From Kibdelosporangium sp040675465 (GTDB taxonomy: Bacteria > Actinomycetota > Actinomycetes > Mycobacteriales > Pseudonocardiaceae): a stretch of 64,000 nt of DNA. How positions within the stretch are numbered: position 1 is the stretch's first letter; every line of letters begins with the position of its first letter. This document shows, one piece after another, positions 27,004-53,622 of the stretch. Below the pieces are notes generated by a model, which did not search any database, was not told where the DNA came from, and saw only the letters and a list, made by a program, of their open reading frames with translations. The DNA lies in NCBI RefSeq assembly GCF_040675465.1, contig NZ_JBFAPA010000015.1, positions 1 through 64,000 of the forward strand, in the 5' to 3' direction. Both the position numbers and the translations under genes were made by a program.

Positions 27004-30000
27004 CACCGGCCGGGTCGTGGCCACCGCGGCGCGCGTCTCGTCGGCCCCCAGGAAAGCGGCCAACGCGGCCGGAGTGGGGTAGTCGAAGACCAGGGTCGCG
27101 GGCAGTTGCCGGCCAGTCGCCGCGGTGAGCCGGTTGCGCAGCTCGATCGCGGTCAGCGAGTCGAACCCGAGATCCTTGAACTGAGCCCCGGCGTCGACCG
27201 CGGTCGCACCGGAATGCCCGAGCACCACAGCGATCTCGGTCAACACGGTGTCCAAGGTGGATGCCTTGGACACTCGGCGGGTTGTCGGCCGAACCAGGCC
27301 GCGGAGCATCGAAGGCACGGTCGACGATCGCAGTACGGCCTTGTCCAGCCGGGCGGGCACCAGGTTCGGCTCAGCGCCGGACAGTGCGGCGTCGAACAGG
27401 GCGAGCCCTTCGGCGGCGGTCATCGGCGCGATCCCGGTCCGGCCGATCCGCGCCAGGTCGGCGTCGCTCAGCTCAGCGGTCATCCCGCTGTTGTCCGCCC
27501 ACAATCCCCAGGCCAGCGACACCGAACCGGGCCGGGTGCGGGCCAGCGCGTCGAGATAGGCGTTGGCAGCGGCGTAGTTGCCCTGCCCGGCGTTGCCCAG
27601 GATGCCCGCCACCGACGAGAACAGCACGATGTCCGCGCTGGTCAGGTCGAACAGGTTCAGCGCGGCCTGGACCTTCGGCCGCCAGACGGTGTCGATGCTC
27701 TCGGGGGTGAGCGACTCGATCGTCCGGTCGTCGGTCACCCCGGCGGTGTGGATGACCGCCGTTACCCCGCTCAGGAGACCCGCGAGGGCGTCCCGGTCGG
27801 CGATGTCGCACGCCATGAGCCGCACATTGGCGTCCAGACTGGTGAGTTCGCTCGCGTTGGGCGCGTCCGGGCCACTGCGGCTGACCAGCAGCAAATCGCG
27901 CACGCCGTGGGTCTCGACGAGGTGGCGCGCAACGAGGCGGCCGAGGGTGCCGGTGGCACCGGTGACCATGACAGTGCCGGTCAGGTCAACGGCGCCACCG
28001 GACGTTTCGGCGGGACCGAGCCGCGGCGCGTACGCCTGGCCGTCCCGGACCGCGAGCTGCGGCTCGTCACTATCGACGATCTCGCCGTCCACCAGCACGA
28101 TCCGGCCCGGGTGTTCGGCCTGGGCGCTGCGGACCAGGCCCCACACCGCCGCGGCTTCGAGGTCGGTGATGTTCTCGCCGTCGACCGAGACCGCGCCCCG
28201 CGTGCGGACGATGATCCGATCGTCGCCGGTCAGCGCGCGCTGCAGTTCGGCGAGGGTCTGCTTGACTTCCCGGCCCTCGATGAGAACGTGCTCACCAGCG
28301 GTACCGGCCTCGACCGGCACCCACGTGACCCGATACATCGACTCCAGCCGGGGCCGGGGCACCGGGCGGACCGTCAACGAGGCCACGGAGGCGACCGGCG
28401 TCCCCGCGGTGTCAGAGATCTGCAGCGAAACAACGTCATCACCGGTCTTGGTCAACCGGACCCGTAGCGTCGTGGCACCAGTGGCGTGCAGCTGAACGCC
28501 ACTCCATGAGAACGGCACCCTGACCTCGTCGGAGTCCAGGATCAACGGGTGCAAGGCCGCGTCGAGCAGCGCCGGATGCAGGCCGAACCCGTCGGTGTCG
28601 ACAGGTGCTGTGACCTCGGCGTACACGGTGTCGCCCGACCGCCACATCGCCTGGACACCCTGGAACGCCGGGCCGTAGCCGTAACCGCGATCCGCCAGGC
28701 GTTCGTAGAGGTCGTCTACGGCCACAGCGTCCCCAGGCAACCAATCAGCCTGCAGGATCGGTGCGGCAGTGGTGAGAACACCCGAAGCGTGCCGGGTCCA
28801 CTCGCCGTCCTGTCCGGAGTGGACGGTGATCGCCCGCGAACCCGATTCGTCCGGGCCGACGGCGATCTGCAGCTGGACCCGTCCGGTCACCGGCAGCGGC
28901 GCTTCGAGAGTCAGCTCCTGGACGGTGTCGCAGCCGACCAGCCCGGCCGCGTGCAGGGCGAGGTCGACGAAAGCCGTGCCAGGCAGGACAACGGTGTCAC
29001 CGAGGACGTGATCGGCCAGCCACGGGTGGTCCGCCGCGGCGAGGCGTCCGGTCAGCACCAGACCGTCGCGGCCGGCGAGTTCGACCCGGGCGCCCAGCAG
29101 CGGGTGCTCGTCGGGCGCGAGACCCAACCCGCTCGCGTCACCCGCACTGACCGGCGCGTCCAGCCAGAAACGCTCCCGCTGGAACGCATACGGCGGCACA
29201 TCGGTGAGCGAGCCGGGGATGTTCCAGGTGACCTCCGCGCCCGACACGTACGCCGTGGCCACGGCGGTCATGAACGTCAACGGCTCGGGCCGGCCCGGGC
29301 GTAGAACCGCGGCGAAGGCGGCCTCGGAGACGGTGGCCTGTGCCATCGCGGTGAGCACGCCGTCCGGGCCGACCTCCACGTACCGCGTGACCCCGTTGGC
29401 TGCCAAGGTCGCGACGCCGTCGGCGAACCGGACTGTGCCGCGGATGTGCTCGGCCCAGTAGGCGGAGGAGTCGAGGCGGTCGGCGATCTGGCCGGTGACA
29501 TTGGAAATGACCGGGATCTTGGGCGTGGAGTAGGTGAGCGTGCGGGCGATGGCGGTGAACTCGTCGAGGACGGAGTCCATGTGGTGGGAGTGGAAAGCGT
29601 GGCTGACGCGCAAACGTTTGGTCTTGCGGTGTTCCCACTTCGCGGCGACGGCAAGGACGGCATCCTCGTCGCCGGAGATGACCGTCGCTTGTGGACCGTT
29701 GACTGCGGCGATGTCCACACCGCCGACCAGGGTCTCGCGGACCTCGGCCTCGCTCGCCTGGATGGACACCATGGCTCCGCCCGCCCGGGCGGCCTGCATG
29801 AGGCGACCGCGGGCGGCGACGAGCTTGCAGGCGTCCTCGAGGTTCAGCACCCCCGCGATGTGGGCCGCGGCGAGTTCGCCGATGGAGTGGCCCAGCAGGT
29901 AGTCCGGGAGAAGACCGTGCTGTTCGAGCAACCGGTAGAGGGCGACCTCGATGGTGAACAGGGCGGCCTGGGTGTGCTCGGTCTCGTGCAGGCGGTCGTC

Positions 30001-31771
30001 CCCGGTGAACACGATGTCCTTGACCGGGTGCGGGAACTGCGCGCAGATCTCGTCGAACACCTCGGCGAACACCGGGTAGGTCTCGTAGAGCTGGTGCCCC
30101 ATGCCGAGCCGCTGGCTGCCCTGGCCGGCGAACAGGAACGCGGTCCCGCCTGGCCGGTTCACTCCGGTGACCACCGAAGCGTCGGCCTGCCCGTCCGCCA
30201 GCTTCGCCAGAACCTCCTGGTGGGCGAGCAAAGCCACCGCGCGGTGGTCGAACTCCGTCCGGCGCGCAAGCGTGTGCGCGACATCAACGGACGTGCCGTC
30301 CACATGCGACACACGGCCTGCCTGATCCCGTAGTGCCTCAGCGGACTTGGCCGTGAGCACCCACGGCACGACCGGCGGCTCAACGGTCTCAACAGTCTCC
30401 GGAGCTGGTGCCTGTTCAAGGATGACGTGCGCGTTGGTGCCGCTGATGCCGAACGACGACACACCTGCCCGCCGAACCCGGCCGGTCTCTGGCCACGGGG
30501 TGTTCGCGGTGGCCAACGAGACGTCACCAGTGGACCAGTCCACGTGTGGGGTCGGCTCGTCGACGTGCAGGGTCGCTGGCACGGTCCCGTGCCGCATGGC
30601 CATGACCATCTTGATCACGCCCGCGACCCCGGCCGCGGCCTGGGTGTGGCCGATGTTGGACTTGATCGAGCCCAGTAGCAGCGGGACATCCCGGTCCCGG
30701 CCGTAGGTGGCCAGCAGGGCCTGCGCCTCGATCGGGTCGCCGAGCCGGGTGCCGGTGCCGTGCGCCTCTACCACATCGACGTCTGGTGTGGACAGTCCGG
30801 CGTCGGCGAGCGCAGCGCGGATCATCCGTTGCTGGGCGGGACCGTTCGGCGCGGTGAGCTGGCTGCTGGCGCCGTCCTGGTTCATCGCGCTGCCACGCAG
30901 CACGGCCAGGATGGGGTGTCCGTTGCGTTCGGCGTCGGACAGTTTCTCCAGCAACAGCAAGCCGACGCCTTCACTCCAGCCGGTGCCGTCGGCGCCCGCC
31001 GCGAACGCCTTGCAGCGCCCATCCGGCGACAACCCACGCTGGCGGCTGAATTCGACGAACGTGTTCGGTGTGGCCATCACCGTGACACCACCGGCCAGCG
31101 CCAGCGTGCACTCGCCGTTGCGAAGGGCACGGGCCGCGAGATGCAGCGCCACCAAGGAAGACGAGCAAGCGGTGTCAATGGTCACCGCAGGGCCCTCGAA
31201 GCCGAACGTGTACGCGACCCGGCCCGAGGCGATGCTGCCCGCGCTGCCGCTGCCGATGTACCCCTCGAAGCTCTCCGGCATCGGCTGCAGCCGCGAGGCG
31301 TAGTCGTTGTACATCACGCCTGCGAACACACCGGTGCGGCTGCCGCGCAACGACATCGGGTCGATGCCCGCGCGTTCGACCGTCTCCCAGGTGGTTTCCA
31401 GCAACAGCCGCTGCTGCGGGTCGGTCGCCAGGGCCTCGCGGGGGCTCAGCCCGAAGAAGGCCGGGTCGAACTCGCCCGCCTGGTAAAGGAAACCGCCACG
31501 CTTGGCGTAGGTCGTGCCGGTGTGCTCCGGATCCGGGTGGTACAGCGCGTCCACATCCCAGCCCCGGTCGGCCGGGAAGTCGCCGGTGGCGTCCGTGCCG
31601 GACAGCACGAGCCGCCACAGGTCCTCGGGTGAGGACACCCCGCCGGGGTACCGGCATCCCATCGCCACCACCGCGATCGGCTCGTGCGCCACGGCCTCGA
31701 CCTCGCGCAGCCGCTGCCGGGTCTGCTGCAGGTCCGCGGTGACTCGCCGGAGGTAGTCGCGGAGCTTCTGC

Positions 31772-31782
<11 letters not shown>
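20998..31782 (-). CDS. Type I PKS, modules 4 and 5
   Basis: 3594 aa with two extension modules: module 4 KS-AT-DH-KR-ACP (malonyl) and module 5 KS-AT-DH-ER-KR-ACP (methylmalonyl), the only fully reducing module. The N-terminal helix (SNEQKLRDYLRRVTADLQ) and C-terminal end (SDDELFDALDNELG) are docking elements. ATG 31782 lies 11 nt inside the upstream PKS gene, with AGGGGG upstream, so the two genes overlap and are probably translationally coupled. Module 4 completes the conjugated polyene; module 5 adds the saturated, methyl-branched unit. Confidence 0.96.
22320..23270 (-). other. Enoylreductase domain of module 5
   Basis: Medium-chain reductase fold with LNFRDVLLALDMVP near the start and the NADPH motif AATGGVGMAAVQLAQ. 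The residue that is Tyr in ERs producing 2S methyl branches is Val here (DMVP), which by the known fingerprint predicts a 2R methyl centre. Confidence 0.8.
27003..31782 (-). other. PKS module 4: KS-AT(malonyl)-DH-KR-ACP
   Basis: KS cysteine near 31170; AT GHSIGE near 29885 and HAFH near 29600 (malonyl); DH HVLGDTVVLP near 29010 and HPALLD; KR TGATGTLG near 27945 with TDD in the B-type position and NYAAAN near 27570; ACP near 27155. Makes the fourth conjugated double bond. Confidence 0.9.
29546..29643 (-). repeat. 98-nt near-identical AT segment, copy in module 4
   Basis: This stretch matches 39177-39274 in module 2 at 97 of 98 positions, including third codon positions. It covers the HAFH substrate-specificity motif and the following helix. 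Identity at silent sites points to recent gene conversion or duplication. Confidence 0.9.
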
Positions 31783-48922
<17,140 letters not shown>

Positions 48923-49006
48923 CACCCTTCGCACCGCCCTCTGTGATGAGACGAACTTCTGCTCGTCCAGCGTCGGGCAGCGGGCTAACCCATCACTTTG
49001 CGGGTT

Positions 49007-49762
49007 CTAAAGGGATCTCCAACCGGCGGGCACCCTGGTCAGCATCGCGGAGACCTTGCGCAGCAACGCAGTGGACTGCTCCTTGACGAAGAAGTGACCG
49101 CCCGGCAGCACATGCAGCTCGCTCGGGCCGCCCGCGTGCCGCTGCCACTCGCCGACCTGGTCCACCAGAACCATTGCGTCGGCCGACCCGGCGAACAGGT
49201 CCATCGGGCACGGCAGGCCCGCGATGTCCCGGTACGGGTTGGTCTCGCAGATCGCCAGGTCGTCGCGGACCATCGCGGTGGCCGCGGCGAGCCATTCCGG
49301 GTACCGCAACAAGGTCGCCGACATCCCGCCGAACCCGACCAGCATCCGGCCCAGTTCCTCGTCGGACAGCCGGATGGCGTCGCTCAGCACGATGGGCAGG
49401 TGCGGCGCCCGGGCCGCGCCGATCATCAGCCGGTCCGGCAACCGGCCACCGGTGGCCATTCGCCTGCGCGTCAAGGCATGCGCGATGAACGCGCCCATGC
49501 TGTGCCCGTAGAACGCGTACGGCTCGTCCAGCCACGGCCCCAGGTGCTGCAACAGGACGTCGGTCAGGCGGGTCATGTCGGTCAGGCGTGGCTCGCGGAT
49601 CCGGTTCTCCCGGCCGGGCAGCTGGATCGGCACGACCGACACCGAGCTGCCCAGAAACGCCTGCCAGTCGGCGAATGTGGACGCGGCGCCGCCGGCGTGG
49701 TGGAAGCAGAACAACCGGACCGCCGCGTGACGGTCCGGTGTGCTGGCGAAGTAGGGGGTCAT
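49007..49762 (-). CDS. Type II (editing) thioesterase
   Basis: 251-aa stand-alone thioesterase of the alpha/beta hydrolase fold that removes stalled or wrong acyl groups from PKS carrier proteins. Ser88 lies in GHSMG, the FCFHHAGGAA oxyanion-side motif is near residues 18-27, the aspartate lies in LFAGSADAMV and the histidine in LPGGHFF. Its ATG overlaps the stop codon of the alpha/beta hydrolase gene as ATGA, so it is coupled to the tetronate cassette. It stands directly upstream of the loading-module PKS gene. It is a discrete protein and cannot replace a terminal TE; release is assigned to the tetronate enzymes. Confidence 0.94.
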   Translation of the reverse strand: MTPYFASTPDRHAAVRLFCFHHAGGAASTFADWQAFLGSSVSVVPIQLPGRENRIREPRLTDMTRLTDVLLQHLGPWLDEPYAFYGHSMGAFIAHALTRRRMATGGRLPDRLMIGAARAPHLPIVLSDAIRLSDEELGRMLVGFGGMSATLLRYPEWLAAATAMVRDDLAICETNPYRDIAGLPCPMDLFAGSADAMVLVDQVGEWQRHAGGPSELHVLPGGHFFVKEQSTALLRKVSAMLTRVPAGWRSL

Positions 49763-50826
49763 CGGCGTAGCGCCCTCCTGAGTCGTAACACGGCCAGCAG
49801 GGCGCTGAGCACCGCGCGCTGCGGTAGGTTGCCGCCCCGCATGGCCAGGACGGACCGGACGGTCCACAGCCGGGACTCGTCGACGTGCGCGGGGGAGCCG
49901 TGCACGTCCGGGTACTCGACGGTGCGCACGTCCCGGGCGTGCCGCCGCAGGAACGCCACGTCGCCGGGCGGGATGATCTCGTCCCGCCCGCTCACGATGT
50001 AACCCACTGGAATGTCCACTTGAGACAGCTCGGCGGCTGTCAGTCCCCAGCCGGACAGGTCGGCGCCGCCGGTGAGATGAGCCAGTGTGTCCACAGTGAC
50101 TTTAGGCAACGTCTTGCCCCACACCGTGTCGGTGAAGAAGTCGCTGATCGGCGCGCCCGAGGTGACGAGACCGCGGATCCGGCTGTCCTCGGCCGCCGCC
50201 CGCAAGGTCAGGTGACCGCTGAAGCTCAACGCGATCGCGTATGTCTGGGCCGTGTCCGCCCGGTCGGCCACCGCGTCCAGGATCGCGCTGATCATCCGGT
50301 GGCTCTTGTCGTCGTAGGGCAACGGGTTCTCGCCCACGCCCGGCAGTTCGGCCACCACACCGGCCATGCCCAGGCGCGCGGCCTGCAGCAGCACCGGCGC
50401 CCACTGCTCCTTGATGGTCACGATCCCGCCCATCACCAGCAGCAGCGGCTTGCGCTCCGACGGGGACAGACCGGTAGCCCAGCAGCGGATCACGCCCGCG
50501 TCCGGCACATCCACGTCGACCGACTCGATCGGGGTGTCCGCGCGCCAGATGTCGAACGCCTCGATGCACCGCTGCAGCGCCCGTTCGCGGTCCGGTCCGT
50601 CGACGAACGGGAACCGCGCCATGTTGAAGTTCCGGCACGCGTCGAGCTGGTTTCCCTGCTGCGCGAACCGTTCCGCGGCCGCGCTCCACTGTGCGGCCCA
50701 CGAGTCCGGGCCGCCCGGCTCGTCGTCGGTGATCCGGTTCAGCACGGCGGTGTAGTGCTCCGGGGCGATGTTCTGGGCCCGGGCGTGCACCACCACGAAC
50801 TGCTTGAGCTCCTCGACGTCGTTCAT
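49759..50826 (-). CDS. Alpha/beta hydrolase of tetronate exocyclic-methylene formation (Agg5-like)
   Basis: 355-aa alpha/beta hydrolase with an N-terminal helical cap of about 120 residues, as in FrsA-like and dihydropseudooxynicotine-hydrolase-like proteins. The nucleophile elbow reads ALSFSGH (S201), lacking the glycine two before the serine and with Ser two after it. An acid candidate lies in VSGRDEIIPP and a histidine in VHGSPAHVDE. By position and fold it matches the Agg5/Tmn8-type enzymes known to eliminate acetate from the O-acetylated hydroxymethyl tetronate, giving the exocyclic C=CH2. It starts with an ATGA overlap on the acyltransferase stop codon. The assignment rests on neighbourhood and fold together. 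Confidence 0.85.
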   Translation of the reverse strand: MNDVEELKQFVVVHARAQNIAPEHYTAVLNRITDDEPGGPDSWAAQWSAAAERFAQQGNQLDACRNFNMARFPFVDGPDRERALQRCIEAFDIWRADTPIESVDVDVPDAGVIRCWATGLSPSERKPLLLVMGGIVTIKEQWAPVLLQAARLGMAGVVAELPGVGENPLPYDDKSHRMISAILDAVADRADTAQTYAIALSFSGHLTLRAAAEDSRIRGLVTSGAPISDFFTDTVWGKTLPKVTVDTLAHLTGGADLSGWGLTAAELSQVDIPVGYIVSGRDEIIPPGDVAFLRRHARDVRTVEYPDVHGSPAHVDESRLWTVRSVLAMRGGNLPQRAVLSALLAVLRLRRALRR

Positions 50827-51563
50827 GACTTGCACTCCAGCGCGGACTTGATCTCGGCGAGCACGTCGGCGGCCTCCGCGCCGTCGATCACCCGGTGGTC
50901 GAACGAAAGACTCAGCCGCATCACCCGCCCGGGCACGACGGCACCGTCGCGAACCACCGGCCGGTCGGCGATCCGCCCGACGCCCAACGTGATCGTGGTG
51001 CCACCCACGGAATGGAAGCCGTCCACCGGGCGATGTCCCAACGAGGTCACCGCGAACGTGCCGATCACGTCGGCCCGCTTGGCCAGCGGCCGGACCGTGC
51101 GACGGTAGGCGAACTGGCGCACCGGCCACGGAAGTTTGTGCAGCGCACGGACTCCAGCGAACTCCGGCATCGAAGCCGGGTCTCCGTCGCGGTAGTGGTC
51201 GATCCGGTCCTGGATGCCGTCCAAGTCGGCGTGCTGCAGGTCCTTGAGCAAAGCGGCCAGCACGATCCGGCGGCCGTTGAGCGTACGGTCCAGGGTCAGC
51301 TTGGCGTTCACCGACTCGTACCGGGTCACCCGTGGCCGGATCCGGCCGTGCACAGCGGCGTTGGCCTCTGGATGCTTTGCCAGCACACCCGCGGCCGCTT
51401 CGAGCACATAGGACACAAAGGAATACTTGCGGCCGGCGGCATTCCGATGTGCTTCCACCGCCGTCATGTCGACCTCGGTGTCCAGGTACACCGGGGCGAC
51501 CGCACGGATCTCGTCCAGGAACGCCAGGGTGTGCCGGCGTTCCCGCGCGATGGGCGTGCTCAT
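50823..51563 (-). CDS. E2-type acyltransferase for tetronate O-acetylation (Agg4-like)
   Basis: 246-aa protein consisting only of the catalytic core of 2-oxoacid dehydrogenase E2 components. The active-site motif is FDHRVIDG (H223, D227, G228), and SVGGTTITLGVG is also conserved. There is no lipoyl domain and no peripheral-subunit-binding domain, so it is not part of a dehydrogenase complex. In agglomerin and related tetronate pathways such a stand-alone E2 core acetylates the primary alcohol of the glycerol-derived tetronate, the step before elimination. The ATG overlaps the ACP stop codon (ATGA), and its stop codon overlaps the hydrolase start in the same way. Confidence 0.9.
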   Translation of the reverse strand: MSTPIARERRHTLAFLDEIRAVAPVYLDTEVDMTAVEAHRNAAGRKYSFVSYVLEAAAGVLAKHPEANAAVHGRIRPRVTRYESVNAKLTLDRTLNGRRIVLAALLKDLQHADLDGIQDRIDHYRDGDPASMPEFAGVRALHKLPWPVRQFAYRRTVRPLAKRADVIGTFAVTSLGHRPVDGFHSVGGTTITLGVGRIADRPVVRDGAVVPGRVMRLSLSFDHRVIDGAEAADVLAEIKSALECKS

Positions 51564-51787
51564 TGTGCCACCGTCAACTGGTAGATCTCCCGCAGCGAAC
51601 CGGCCTGCAGCACGGACGGCATCGAGATGGGCACGCTGCTCTCCCGTTCCAGGATGACCAGCAGGGCCAGCAGGTGCACCGAGTCCCAGCCGGGGATCCG
51701 GTCGAACGACTCGCCGACGTTGTCGGCGGTCACGGCCAGGCCGAGCTCGTCGCGCACGATGGTGACGAAACCGTCGATGGTGGTCAT
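51560..51787 (-). CDS. Stand-alone acyl carrier protein (glyceryl-ACP)
   Basis: 75-aa discrete ACP with phosphopantetheine attachment at S36 (GWDSVHLL). It is encoded between the FkbH-like and E2-like genes with 4-nt overlaps on both sides. In tetronate systems the small ACP carries the D-glyceryl unit loaded from 1,3-bisphosphoglycerate by the FkbH protein. It is too short and too divergent to be a PKS-derived fragment. Confidence 0.92.
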   Translation of the reverse strand: MTTIDGFVTIVRDELGLAVTADNVGESFDRIPGWDSVHLLALLVILERESSVPISMPSVLQAGSLREIYQLTVAQ

Positions 51788-53622
51788 GCCGATTCCTCGA
51801 TCCGTACAGTCAGGGTGACGTGCCGCGGCGCAGCGCCGATCTCGGCGAGGTCGTGCCGGAACACGGTGACGTCCTCGTGCTTGGCCCACGGCGTGAACCC
51901 GGCCGAGGGATACAGCTCGGCGACCTTGCCGTTCTTGGCCGACGGCCGGTACGAGCCCAGCACCTCGGCGCAGCCGGTGTCCCGGGCGTGCGCGAGCACC
52001 GTGGCCAGACAGGTTTGCTCGACGCCCCGGGAGAACACCCGGCAGCTCAACAGGAAGTTGTCGATGTGCAGGGTCTCGCCCTCGCGGCGCAGGAACAACA
52101 CGCCGACGAGCCCGTTGTCGCCGAACCGGTCGCCCGCGTGCACGGCGAGGACGGCACAAGCGGGATCCTCCGTCAGCGCGGTGACGTCTGCGGGCTGCAG
52201 GCGTTCGGTGGTGAGGTTGAACTGGTTGGTGCGCAAGGTGATCTGCGAGACCCGCGGGATCTCACGAGGCTCGGCGGGCGCGATCCGGACGGTCACACCC
52301 AACTGTGCCAGGTACTCCTCAATGGACTCGAAGCTCGCCAGGAAGTCCTTGCGCACCAGCTCGTCCCGGTAGCGGGCAGGGCGCTGGGCGTCCTCGGCGG
52401 TGAGGTCACGCACGACGAACCAGTCGTCCCGCAGCACCTTCTGGATGTGCAGTGCGGGTTCACCGTCGAGCTGGACCACGGCCACCCCAGGCAGCTCGTG
52501 GCGCACGAGACCACACTCGTACGGGCTGTCGTCGGCGAACACGAAACTGTCGATACCCAGGTTCAGGTCCGCCGCCAGCTCGGCGAGGTTCTCCGGCTTG
52601 GGCCGCCAGTTCGCGCTGACCCGCACGAAGTCGTCCTCGCGCAGCGTCATGTCCGGGTGGTCGCGCAACGCGGCCTGGACCGGGTCGAGGTCGTTCTTGC
52701 TCACCGCCGCAAGCAACACGCCCTGAGCGCCGATCTGCCGCGCGACCCGCTGGAACGCCCGGAACGCCTCACCGCGGTAGCTTTCGGCGACCTCGATGCC
52801 GTCGATCCCGTCGTCGCCCAGCACCCCGCCCCAGACCGTTTCGTCCAGGTCCAGCGCCAGCACCTTCTTGCCGTGCCCCTTGACCTGCCGGGCCAGGTGC
52901 GCGGTGTCCTTGGCATACCGGGCCAGCAGCGCGGGGGAGAGGTGCGCCTTGGCGTACACGCTCATCCGCGGGTCGGTCAGCGCGATCCCCTCGCCCAGCA
53001 CCAGATCCAGGTCGAGCACGACCAGTTTCTGGTTGTCCGCCATGAGCCGCAGCAGCCGGGCGTTCGCCTCCCGCCACAGCGCGCCCAGCTCCGCCCGCGA
53101 GGCCAGGTCGACCAACTGACCGGCGAAGTCGCGAGGCAAGGGGATCGTGTTGAACACCAACGTTCCGCTGCCATGCTTGGCGTAAGTGCCGGCGAGCTGG
53201 GCCAGCAGCGCCAGTTTCTCGTCCAGCACGGTCCGCACGTCGTCCGGCCGCCACGGCGTGGGCACCTCGTCCAGCACCACGAACGGATCGAGCACGCACA
53301 GCACCAGTTCGCTGCGGTACACCTCGCTCGTTGGGGTGGACAGGTCGAAAACGTAGCTGTCGAAGTCGGAAACGGTGGTACGGGCGAGAATCCCGTGCCG
53401 GGCCAGCTCCGCGGTGAACGCGGGCACCAAGGCGTTCAGCGTGCCGTGGCCGGTGATGGTGACCGTGCAGGTCTCCGCGGTGACCGAATCGGGATCCAGG
53501 CGTGCCAACAGGTTGCCCGCCTTGACCAGCTCGGCGCCGTCCAGCCCGGCCAGCAGCGCGGGTACCTGGTCGTACTGCGTCGCAAGGGTTCCCGCGTGGA
53601 ACAACTCGGCGAGCGTGGGCAT
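51784..53622 (-). CDS. FkbH-like glyceryl transferase/phosphatase
   Basis: 612-aa HAD-superfamily protein that dephosphorylates 1,3-bisphosphoglycerate while moving the glyceryl group to an ACP. It has an N-terminal SGNH-like domain of about 230 residues, then the HAD motif ALDLDETVWGG (D258, D260, T262). Later HAD elements follow (AAVSKND and the acidic FADDSPYE). A GNAT-like C-terminal domain occupies about residues 460-600. The length is that of the tetronate type rather than the shorter glycolate-type proteins. The start is ATG 53622, sharing one base with the KASIII stop codon (TGATG). With the ACP it supplies the three-carbon unit of the tetronate ring. Confidence 0.94.
   Translation of the reverse strand: MPTLAELFHAGTLATQYDQVPALLAGLDGAELVKAGNLLARLDPDSVTAETCTVTITGHGTLNALVPAFTAELARHGILARTTVSDFDSYVFDLSTPTSEVYRSELVLCVLDPFVVLDEVPTPWRPDDVRTVLDEKLALLAQLAGTYAKHGSGTLVFNTIPLPRDFAGQLVDLASRAELGALWREANARLLRLMADNQKLVVLDLDLVLGEGIALTDPRMSVYAKAHLSPALLARYAKDTAHLARQVKGHGKKVLALDLDETVWGGVLGDDGIDGIEVAESYRGEAFRAFQRVARQIGAQGVLLAAVSKNDLDPVQAALRDHPDMTLREDDFVRVSANWRPKPENLAELAADLNLGIDSFVFADDSPYECGLVRHELPGVAVVQLDGEPALHIQKVLRDDWFVVRDLTAEDAQRPARYRDELVRKDFLASFESIEEYLAQLGVTVRIAPAEPREIPRVSQITLRTNQFNLTTERLQPADVTALTEDPACAVLAVHAGDRFGDNGLVGVLFLRREGETLHIDNFLLSCRVFSRGVEQTCLATVLAHARDTGCAEVLGSYRPSAKNGKVAELYPSAGFTPWAKHEDVTVFRHDLAEIGAAPRHVTLTVRIEESA

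Noticed and set aside
49007..49762. Type II thioesterase as the chain-release enzyme
   Set aside because: Stand-alone editing TEs do not replace an integrated TE, and the tetronate cassette explains release.
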